Source: CAZMSQ01 sp964569025 | GTDB lineage: Bacteria; Bacteroidota; Bacteroidia; Chitinophagales; Saprospiraceae | Length of the DNA: 12,694 bases | Assembly: GCA_964569025.1 (NCBI GenBank) | Contig: CAZMSQ010000054.1 | Span: 1-12,694 of the forward strand | Reading direction: 5' to 3' | In this document: positions 7,330 through 12,694 of the stretch, piece by piece | Layout of the letters: each line of letters opens with the position of its first letter | Position numbering within the stretch: position 1 is the stretch's first letter | Translations under genes and position numbers: made by a program | The notes under the pieces: model-generated | Seen by the model: the letters and a program-made list of their open reading frames with translations, nothing else | Told to the model about the DNA's origin: nothing | The model's database searches: none

Positions 7330-9050
7330 CCCCATTATTCTTTGTACATTCCCCATCAGAAACCTTCCATGTGCAACCCATGAAACAATCTCCACTTCTT
7401 CACCTCTCCATCTTTCTGGTTGGATGGACGGCCCTCAACCTGACACAAGCGGGAACCACGGAGCTCCTGCATGACGAGGCCTATTACTGGCTCTGGCAAC
7501 ACGACCACCCACTGGCCATCGGGTATTTTGATCATCCGCCAGGCATTGCGCTTATGATACGGATTGGCTGCTTGTTGACAGGTGGCGAGCTGGGGGTGCG
7601 TCTTGCGGGCACAGTGCTCAGCACCCTGACCCTGCTGATTTTGTACATGCTCACTGATACCCGAAGACCGTGGCTCTTTGCAGCCCTTGTCAGCAGCATT
7701 GCAGTGGTTCACATAGGCGGCTTTGTGGCCGTGCCTGATATCCCGCTGATGTTTTTTGCGACGATGTTTTTCCTGGCCCTGAAGCGCTCGTTACAGGAAG
7801 ACACACCCTTCAATGCCGCGCTCTTCATCATATCACTGGCGGGCATGGCCTACAGCAAATACAACGGAGTCCTGATTCCGGTCTTTGCATTGCTTGGCAG
7901 CCCTCGGCTTTTCCGTCGCCGGTCGTTGTGGATTGTCATTCTCACCACTGCCCTCCTCATCGCCCCTCACCTCCACTGGCAGTGGGTCCATGATTTTCCC
8001 ACCTTCCGCTACCACCTTTTTGACAGAGGGCAGCGTCCATGGCGAATAGGCTTTCTGTGGGAATTTCTCGGCAGCCAGCTGCTGGTATTCGGCCCCCTGA
8101 TGGCACCACTTCTTTTCTGGACTGCCTTCCGTGCCAGTGCAAAAAGTGACTTCGAGCGTTCCATGAAGTGGGCCATGATTGGGACATTTGTATTTTTCCT
8201 GCTCCAAAGCCTCCGCAAGCCGGCCGAGGCCAATTGGACCGTATTGATGGTCATTCCGATGGTGTTTTTCACCCTTCGGGAAGCCGACTCTCACCTGCGG
8301 CTCAGGAAGACCATCCTATGGCTCACAGGCCCTTCACTCATTCTCCTTTTCGCCTTTCGGCTCTTTTTGGCGTGGAACTATCTCCCGTCCATGACCAACC
8401 TGCGCAATGAGGTCCATGGGTGGGACCATTGGGCCAGGCAGATTGCCGGGATGGCCGGAGACAGACCCGTCATTTTTGAAAACAGCTACCAGAAAGCATC
8501 CAAATACACCTTCTATTCAGGACAACCGTCATTCTCCATCAACACCATGGATTACGCCGGTAAGCAGCATGACCTTTGGATAAAAGACGCTGAAGCGCTC
8601 GAAGGGCAGGACGTGCTCCACTTCTATCCCGGAGCTCCGGATAGTATCCTTCTCGAGCCCTCCGGGCAGGAGACCTATGAATTCATCTCAGGATTCCGAT
8701 CACTCCACAGCTTGCGTCTGGATCTTCCACACCGTCACATTACTGCACCGCCTGACACATTCACCGAAGTCCAGGCCACGCTTTTCAATGCGGGGTCTCG
8801 GACTGTCCATTTCCCAAAGGACTCTACCACGCTCGAGTACGGCCTATTCTGGTATGGACAGCCACAGGATACCATTCCGATCCTACCTGTCTGGCTCATT
8901 GACTCCATCCGGCCGGCAGAGCGCATCCCTATTCGGCTTTTGCTCCCAACCCCTCCAGTACCCGGCGACCACTGGCGGTTCAGGCTTTCACTGCGGTATC
9001 GGCATATTTTGGGGAGAAACAGCCATTTTTATGAATGGAAACGCAAATAA
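7326..9050 (+). CDS. ArnT/PMT-like membrane glycosyltransferase (GT39/GT83 type)
   Basis: This 574-residue polytopic membrane protein probably moves a sugar from a lipid (polyprenyl-phosphate) donor to an envelope acceptor on the periplasmic side. The first periplasmic loop holds the family's acidic pair in LLHDEAYYWLW (D50, E51), followed by GYFDHPPG at 66-73. Many hydrophobic segments fill about 24-360, and a soluble C-terminal part (about 370-574) looks beta-rich. The ATG at 7326 overlaps the pdeM stop (ATGA), which suggests coupled translation. An ATG at 7380, 18 codons in, sits right before the first membrane helix and is a fair alternative. Donor and acceptor are unknown. It is the last gene of the four-gene run. 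Confidence 0.88.
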   Translation: MTPLFFVHSPSETFHVQPMKQSPLLHLSIFLVGWTALNLTQAGTTELLHDEAYYWLWQHDHPLAIGYFDHPPGIALMIRIGCLLTGGELGVRLAGTVLSTLTLLILYMLTDTRRPWLFAALVSSIAVVHIGGFVAVPDIPLMFFATMFFLALKRSLQEDTPFNAALFIISLAGMAYSKYNGVLIPVFALLGSPRLFRRRSLWIVILTTALLIAPHLHWQWVHDFPTFRYHLFDRGQRPWRIGFLWEFLGSQLLVFGPLMAPLLFWTAFRASAKSDFERSMKWAMIGTFVFFLLQSLRKPAEANWTVLMVIPMVFFTLREADSHLRLRKTILWLTGPSLILLFAFRLFLAWNYLPSMTNLRNEVHGWDHWARQIAGMAGDRPVIFENSYQKASKYTFYSGQPSFSINTMDYAGKQHDLWIKDAEALEGQDVLHFYPGAPDSILLEPSGQETYEFISGFRSLHSLRLDLPHRHITAPPDTFTEVQATLFNAGSRTVHFPKDSTTLEYGLFWYGQPQDTIPILPVWLIDSIRPAERIPIRLLLPTPPVPGDHWRFRLSLRYRHILGRNSHFYEWKRK

Positions 9051-9090
9051 TTAAAAATTAAAAATTATGAATTAAAAATTATGAATTATT
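9051..9090. repeat. AATTA-type AT-rich repeat after the glycosyltransferase stop
   Basis: Starting directly after the TAA stop, short units of TTAAAAATTA and AATTATGAATTA follow one another. It is the same kind of sequence as at 3596-3647 and 11561-11652, and in the same orientation relative to the gene it follows. Confidence 0.75.
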
Positions 9091-9191
9091 TTAAGGGAAG
9101 ACTTGCGTCTTTTTCGAGGAGGGGAGATATGTAATTAAAAATTATGAGTTGAAAATTATGAATTATTTTAAGGGAAGACTTGCGTCTTTTT
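9056..9191. repeat. 77-bp-period direct duplication in the gap before pckA
   Basis: Positions 9056-9114 and 9133-9191 match over 59 bases with two differences. The last 40 bases of each (9075-9114 and 9152-9191) are identical. Each copy contains AT-rich repeat, then a small hairpin and a T run. The rest of the gap to 9342 shows poly-G and poly-T runs, with no clear coding frame and no perfect promoter match. Confidence 0.85.
9095..9114 (+). terminator. Short hairpin with T run, copy 1
   Basis: AAGAC (9098-9102), loop TTGC, then GTCTT (9107-9111) and five Ts at 9110-9114. G-T pairs could lengthen the stem. The stem is short, so termination would be weak. It lies 45 bp after the glycosyltransferase stop. 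Confidence 0.45.
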
Positions 9192-9194
9192 TTT
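9172..9194 (+). terminator. Short hairpin with T run, copy 2
   Basis: The same hairpin (AAGAC 9175-9179, GTCTT 9184-9188) in the second copy of the duplication, here followed by eight Ts (9187-9194). The longer T run makes this copy the better terminator of the two. Confidence 0.5.
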
Positions 9195-9342
9195 GGAGGA
9201 AGGGGGGGATGGGGCTTTGAACTTTTTGGTAGGCGGGAGACCATTGGGCGGTGACAAAACTTATGGGGAGAATGCACCTTTCGTACCCTAAGAAATGGTA
9301 ATTTCGCCGGTAAATAATCCATTCAACAGAAAAACTTGAGCT

Positions 9343-10926
9343 ATGAACTTCACTCTCAAGCAGTACGGTATCGATGTATCGGCGATTCACAGGAATCGGT
9401 CGGTGCCCGAATTGTACGAAATTGCCTTACGGCAGGAAAAGGGGACTGCCATTTCAGATGTGGGGGCCCTTTTGGTGTATTCGGGTGAGAAGACTGGTCG
9501 CAGCCCTTTGGACAAGCGGGTGGTGCGCCATCCTGAGTCAGAAAACAACATTGACTGGGGCAAGGTCAACATTGAGCTTCCGGAGCGGGTCTTTTTGATC
9601 AATCGGGAGCGGGCCATTGATTATCTGAACACCCGCGAGCAACTCTTTGTGGTTGATGCTTTTGCGGGCTGGGACCCAAAGTATCGCATCAAGGTCAGAG
9701 TCATTTGCACGAGAGCGTACCACGCCCTGTTTATGCAAAATATGCTGATTATGCCTACCGACGAGGAGCTGGCGGATTTCGGGGATCCGGACTATACCAT
9801 TTTCAATGCAGGGGGCTTTCCTGCCAACCGCTACACCTCTGAGATGACCTCCAAGACCAGCGTGGGTGTCAATCTGGAGGCGCGGGAAATCATCATTTTG
9901 GGTACCGAGTATGCCGGGGAGATGAAAAAAGGCATCTTCTCAGTCATGAATTACCTGATGCCACTCCAAGATGTATTGCCTATGCATTGCTCGGCCAATG
10001 TCAGCGATGCAGGCGAGGTGTCTGTGCTCTTCGGTCTGTCAGGCACCGGAAAGACCACATTGAGTGCTGATCCGAAGCGCAAGCTGATTGGAGATGACGA
10101 GCACTGCTGGTCCGACGATGGGGTTTTTAACATCGAAGGAGGATGCTACGCAAAGGCCATTGATCTTTCGGCAGAGAAAGAACCGGATATTTTCAATGCC
10201 ATCCGGTTCGGGACTGTACTGGAAAACGTGGGCTATGATGCACAAACGCGTCAAGTGGACTATCACGACACCTCTATCACTGAAAATACGCGTGCCTCCT
10301 ACCCTATCCATTACATCGACAACGTCAAAATTCCGTGCGTTGGTGGCCATCCGAACCATGTCATTTTCCTGACCTGTGATGCCTTCGGCGTGTTGCCTCC
10401 GGTTTCACGGCTTAGCCCTGAGCAAGCCAGCTACCACTTCATTTCCGGCTACACGGCCAAGGTGGCTGGTACAGAGATGGGCGTGACTGATCCGGAAGCC
10501 ACCTTTTCCGCTTGCTTTGGTGCGGCCTTTATGATGTGGCACCCGAACAAATACGCGGAGCAGTTGGCGCACAAAATCAAGCAGCACAGTGCCCAAGCGT
10601 GGCTGGTCAATACCGGCTGGACAGGCGGTGCTTACGGGGTGGGTTCGCGCATCAAGTTGAGCTATACCCGTGCCATCATCGATGCCATCCACAACGGAGA
10701 TTTCGATCAGGCAGACATGCAGCGCGATGCAGATTTCGGATTCGAAATCCCGACTTCATGCCCCGGTGTCCCGGCAGAAATCCTGCAGCCAAGAAATACG
10801 TGGGAAGACAAGGCCGGGTTTGACAAGGCCAAAGCACACCTTATTGGCCTGTTCCGGACCAATTTCGAGAAATTCGCTGCTCAGGTAAATCCCGAGATTC
10901 TGGCCGCAGGGCCCCAGGCTGGCTGA
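9343..10926 (+). CDS. pckA: Phosphoenolpyruvate carboxykinase (ATP)
   Basis: This cytoplasmic enzyme converts oxaloacetate and ATP to phosphoenolpyruvate, ADP and CO2, the entry step of gluconeogenesis. The length of 527 residues is typical of the ATP-dependent family. Motifs seen are TGRSPLDK near residue 50 (oxaloacetate site), the metal ligands K196 in MKKG and H215 in MHCSAN, the kinase-1a loop GLSGTGKTT at 231-239 with K237, the kinase-2 block LIGDDEH at 248-254 with D251/D252, and the adenine-site stretch NTRASYPI. It stands alone, with repeats and terminator-like hairpins upstream and a strong terminator downstream, so it is probably a single-gene unit. Upstream TAATTTCG (9299-9306) is one base off the -7 consensus and is not called. 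Confidence 0.98.
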   Translation: MNFTLKQYGIDVSAIHRNRSVPELYEIALRQEKGTAISDVGALLVYSGEKTGRSPLDKRVVRHPESENNIDWGKVNIELPERVFLINRERAIDYLNTREQLFVVDAFAGWDPKYRIKVRVICTRAYHALFMQNMLIMPTDEELADFGDPDYTIFNAGGFPANRYTSEMTSKTSVGVNLEAREIIILGTEYAGEMKKGIFSVMNYLMPLQDVLPMHCSANVSDAGEVSVLFGLSGTGKTTLSADPKRKLIGDDEHCWSDDGVFNIEGGCYAKAIDLSAEKEPDIFNAIRFGTVLENVGYDAQTRQVDYHDTSITENTRASYPIHYIDNVKIPCVGGHPNHVIFLTCDAFGVLPPVSRLSPEQASYHFISGYTAKVAGTEMGVTDPEATFSACFGAAFMMWHPNKYAEQLAHKIKQHSAQAWLVNTGWTGGAYGVGSRIKLSYTRAIIDAIHNGDFDQADMQRDADFGFEIPTSCPGVPAEILQPRNTWEDKAGFDKAKAHLIGLFRTNFEKFAAQVNPEILAAGPQAG

Positions 10927-10956
10927 TGGCCGGAATGTTTCTTTATGATGAAAAAC

Positions 10957-10986
10957 GAATCCCCCTCCATCAGGAGGGGGATTTTT
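10957..10986 (+). terminator. Intrinsic terminator of pckA
   Basis: The perfect 10-bp stem ATCCCCCTCC (10959-10968) / GGAGGGGGAT (10973-10982) has the tetraloop ATCA and is followed by TTTT. It lies 30 bp after the pckA stop. The stem is very GC-rich and can be extended by A10958-T10983. Confidence 0.93.
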
Positions 10987-11021
10987 CATTTCCCCTCCAA
11001 TGGAAGCCAATAATCAGATCC

Positions 11022-11050
11022 TTTGATAACAGACATTCCAAATATATTTT
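11022..11050 (+). promoter_or_regulatory. Weak candidate promoter for the lipoprotein gene
   Basis: TTTG at 11022-11025 and TATATTTT at 11043-11050 (one base off TAnnTTTG) are separated by 17 bases. The second element ends only 3 bp before the ATG, so the message would be nearly leaderless or begin further on. Low certainty. Confidence 0.25.
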
Positions 11051-11053
11051 CCT

Positions 11054-11560
11054 ATGAAATACAGCATACTATTCGCCTCTATGTGTCTCATACTGAGTGC
11101 TTGCACAGAGCAAGTCCCCACTCCCCTGCCCCAAACTTCAGACTCCCCACTTACCGGTTTGTGGACACTCTATAGCATGGAGCAACGTGACAGTGCCACC
11201 GGCACCTGGCAGCCCTACCGGAATGGCATGCAGGGGTACCTACTGTATGATGGACGTGGCCACATGGCGCTCCACCTATCAACCCGCGGCTACGAGCAGT
11301 TCCGCCCGGAATTTCCCAACTTTAATCCGCAAATCCCATCCGAAGCTCTCCAGCATCTGACGAACAGCTACCACTACCTCGGCACCTATACGATTGATGA
11401 GGCGAAAGGACAAGTCACCCATACCAAACTGGCACATTCTAACCCGAGTGAGTGGGGCCTTGAAGCGGTTAGGAATTTTCGATTTGAGGGTGATACGTTG
11501 GTGATGACGCCGGAGGAGGAGGAGAATGCGAGGTTGAGGGTGAAGTGGGGGGGGGTATGA
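11054..11560 (+). CDS. Lipoprotein with lipocalin-like domain
   Basis: The product is 168 residues. A type II signal peptide has the lipobox LSAC at 14-17, so C17 would be lipidated and the protein anchored in an envelope membrane. The mature part begins LTGLWTLYSMEQRD (about 33-46) and continues GYLLYDGRGHMALHL, a pattern of the lipocalin-like (Lipocalin_5) families, small beta barrels of mostly unknown ligand. It is preceded by the pckA terminator and has no operon partner. The last codons contain a run of nine Gs (11547-11555) just before the stop, so a one-base slip would change the end. The specific function is unknown. Confidence 0.82.
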   Translation: MKYSILFASMCLILSACTEQVPTPLPQTSDSPLTGLWTLYSMEQRDSATGTWQPYRNGMQGYLLYDGRGHMALHLSTRGYEQFRPEFPNFNPQIPSEALQHLTNSYHYLGTYTIDEAKGQVTHTKLAHSNPSEWGLEAVRNFRFEGDTLVMTPEEEENARLRVKWGGV

Positions 11561-11652
11561 ATTAAAAATTAATAATTATGAATTAATAATTATGAATTGA
11601 ATTGAATGGTAGGTTTTTATAAATTACGAATTAGGAATTACGAATTACGAAT
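11561..11652. repeat. AATTA-type AT-rich repeat after the lipoprotein stop
   Basis: Units of ATTAAAAATTAATAATTATG begin on the base after the TGA stop. They go over into GAATTGAATT and then AATTACGAATTA units up to about 11652. It belongs to the same class as the repeats after tyrS and the glycosyltransferase. Confidence 0.75.
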
Positions 11653-11704
11653 GGGTGAGCCTGAGCCCTCATGAAATAGCTTGAAAAAGGTGACTTGCGC
11701 TTCG

Positions 11705-11735
11705 TCGTCGGACGGCTCAGGAGCCGTCCGTACGA
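11705..11735. repeat. REP-like hairpin A
   Basis: CGGACGGCTC (11709-11718) pairs perfectly with GAGCCGTCCG (11721-11730). TCGT (11705-11708) pairs with ACGA (11732-11735) across one bulged T. It is followed by ATAAG and, further on, CTGACG. Hairpin B at 12381 has the same flanks with a different inner stem. There is no T run, so it is not a typical terminator. Confidence 0.8.
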
Positions 11736-11892
11736 ATAAGTAGTTTCTCTGACGCACTTCGATTTATGCTCAGTTTTAGCATGGCCGCCAAAGTCACACG
11801 CACGAATAAAAAGCTACCCTGCCGCCCACAGTCCTATGCCGTGTTTCAATTTAACTCCCCCCATCACCCAACCAAATAAACGCCTCTCCCTC

Positions 11893-11928
11893 CAACTTTT
11901 CACTCTTCACTTTCCACTTTTCACTTTC
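11893..11928. repeat. Pyrimidine-rich short-period repeat
   Basis: Repeated units of the type TTTTCACTCTTCACTTTCCA with a period of about 9-11 bases. Low complexity; it falls inside a short frame (11836-12033) that I do not accept as a gene. Confidence 0.65.
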
Positions 11929-11940
11929 CTCTCCCTGTCA

Positions 11941-12000
11941 GGGCGACATCTTCTTAGCAATCGCTGGCAAAAAGCAAATGAAGCTGCAGGGCAGCGACAT
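11941..12000 (-). repeat. 51-bp-period repeat, inverted copy
   Basis: Read on the minus strand, this segment starts ATGTCGCTGCCCTGCAGCTT and, 51 bases later, begins again as ATGTCGCC after GCTAAGAAG. The same words (GCTAAGAAGATG, GCTGCCCTGCAGCTT) make up the plus-strand array at 12091-12263. The hairpin core is GCTGC (11983-11987) / GCAGC (11991-11995). Confidence 0.75.
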
Positions 12001-12090
12001 TTAAAAAAGAAATACGATGACCAAAGGGCTTGAAAAGCCAGCAGCCCCGGAGCGTGAGCCCGGATGTATTGACAGCAATAATATTTGGAA

Positions 12091-12263
12091 AGATGTCGCT
12101 ACGCTGTAGCTTGAATACCTTATGCGATGATGAGCTAATAAGATGACTCTACCCTGCAGCTTGCTGTTTCAGCAGCCCGCGGATGCTAAGAAGATATGGC
12201 TGCCCTGCAGCTTGCTATTTCAACAGCCCTCGGATGCTAAGAAGATGACGCTGCCCTGCAGCT
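12091..12263 (+). repeat. 51-bp tandem repeat array
   Basis: GCTAA(G/T)AAGAT begins at 12134, 12185 and 12236, a strict 51-bp period. A more diverged unit starts near 12091 and the last unit is partial. Each unit has a core of the form GCTNC-NNN-GNAGC, for example 12098-12110, 12199-12211 and 12250-12262. The core at 12148-12160 is degraded. The units differ at scattered bases. There are no unique spacers between units, so this is not a CRISPR array. Confidence 0.85.
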
Positions 12264-12294
12264 GATTCACATTGGATTGTATGGGCGAGATGAT

Positions 12295-12307
12295 GCTCCT
12301 TCGGAGC
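12295..12307. repeat. Small REP-like hairpin GCTCC/GGAGC
   Basis: GCTCC (12295-12299), loop TTC, GGAGC (12303-12307), preceded by GATGAT. It fits the GCTNC-NNN-GNAGC shape of the 51-bp array cores, with a C-G pair at the variable stem position. Confidence 0.55.
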
Positions 12308-12380
12308 TGGCATTACGGAAGTACATTCCAGAGGCAGTGAGTACAGTTTACGAATGAAAAAAGGGAGAATTGCGGTCTGC

Positions 12381-12409
12381 TCGTCGGACGACTGGAGGTC
12401 GTCCGACGA
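12381..12409. repeat. REP-like hairpin B
   Basis: TCGTCGGACGAC (12381-12392) pairs over 12 bp with GTCGTCCGACGA (12398-12409), loop TGGAG. It shares the outer sequence, a nearby upstream TTGCG and the downstream ATAAG and CTGACG with hairpin A. The inner stem differs but stays paired. Confidence 0.82.
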
Positions 12410-12517
12410 ATAAGACGCTTTCCCTGACGGGAATCGTGGGGGGAGTGCTTGATCAGGATTTAGTGGGATTTGGGGGATGAGGCTGGTCTTAAAAATTGGC
12501 TCGGGGGTAGGAAATGA

Positions 12518-12549
12518 CAGGTGCCGGCAATTGGGATTGCCGGCACCTG
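12518..12549. terminator. Perfect 14-bp hairpin, possible terminator
   Basis: CAGGTGCCGGCAAT (12518-12531) and ATTGCCGGCACCTG (12536-12549) pair perfectly around the loop TGGG. No real T run follows on either strand; the best is TCATTT on the minus strand. It could terminate a minus-strand gene lying beyond the right edge, or be another structural repeat. The role is inferred. Confidence 0.45.
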
Positions 12550-12645
12550 AGGAAGGGAATGATTTATGGAATGGATTTGTGCTTAGAAGGAGTTTTTCGC
12601 TTTCCTCATAGACTTACTATTTATTTCTCCGATGCAAAATAAATT

Positions 12646-12662
12646 TTGTCGCTCCGCGACAA
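12646..12662. repeat. Small hairpin TTGTCGC/GCGACAA
   Basis: TTGTCGC (12646-12652), loop TCC, GCGACAA (12656-12662). Its first half, TGTCGCTCC, resembles the TGTCGCT start of the 51-bp repeat cores, so it may be a relative. Confidence 0.5.
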
Positions 12663-12694
12663 GGTTAAGTGTCAAATGAATCAAATCAATCAAA

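Larger units (their letters stand above)
11561..12694. other. Repeat-rich gene-free region
   Basis: I find no credible coding sequence in these 1134 bases on either strand. They hold AT-rich repeats, two related long hairpins (11705-11735 and 12381-12409), a pyrimidine-rich repeat, 51-bp-period repeats in both orientations and several smaller hairpins, each listed separately. The stretches 11653-11704, 11736-11892 and 12308-12380 show nothing I can name. Confidence 0.7.

Noticed and set aside
11836..12033. 65-codon plus-strand frame
   Set aside because: Runs through the pyrimidine-rich repeat and the inverted 51-bp repeat; no domain or sensible composition.
12091..12263. CRISPR array
   Set aside because: The 51-bp units are tandem copies with no unique spacers between them, and no cas gene is present.
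12576..12694. Possible 3' end of a minus-strand gene entering from the right edge
   Set aside because: About 35 codons are open to the edge but cover the TTGTCGC/GCGACAA hairpin and show no recognisable motif; too little to call.

Overview
The window reads as chromosomal DNA of a Bacteroidota bacterium. A secreted protein ends in a type IX secretion (Por) sorting domain, a LytS-type histidine kinase carries the usual family motifs, promoter-like sites match the Bacteroidota -7 consensus TAnnTTTG, and Shine-Dalgarno sequences are largely absent. The fairly balanced base composition and these gene families would suit a Saprospiria/Lewinella-like lineage, but that placement is a guess.

Layout. 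(1) 1-3413, minus strand: a very long secreted multidomain protein (signal peptide, peptide-N-glycosidase F-like halves, LamG domain, CARDB-like region, type IX sorting domain). It is cut at the left edge, and on the plus strand only antisense shadow frames appear. (2) 3414-3642: a promoter-like site, two GC-rich direct repeats and an AT-rich 7-bp tandem repeat. (3) 3643-4917, minus strand: tyrosyl-tRNA synthetase. (4) 5099-9050, plus strand: four overlapping genes that look like one operon: LytS-family histidine kinase, shikimate kinase, PdeM-type phosphoesterase and an ArnT/PMT-like membrane glycosyltransferase. (5) 9051-9342: an AT-rich spacer with a 77-bp-period duplication carrying two small terminator-like hairpins. 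(6) 9343-10926: ATP-dependent PEP carboxykinase, followed by a strong intrinsic terminator. (7) 11054-11560: a lipoprotein with a lipocalin-like domain. (8) 11561-12694: more than 1.1 kb without a credible gene, packed with short repeats and hairpins.

The protein-coding content is mostly housekeeping: translation, aromatic amino acid synthesis, gluconeogenesis, envelope glycosylation and DNA repair. I see no defence, mobile or biosynthetic system. The non-coding DNA is the more unusual part. A degenerate AATTA-type repeat starts at the stop codon of three separate genes. A family of REP-like hairpins with compensating stem changes fills the right end. The split PNGase F-like architecture of the secreted protein is the most interesting coding observation.
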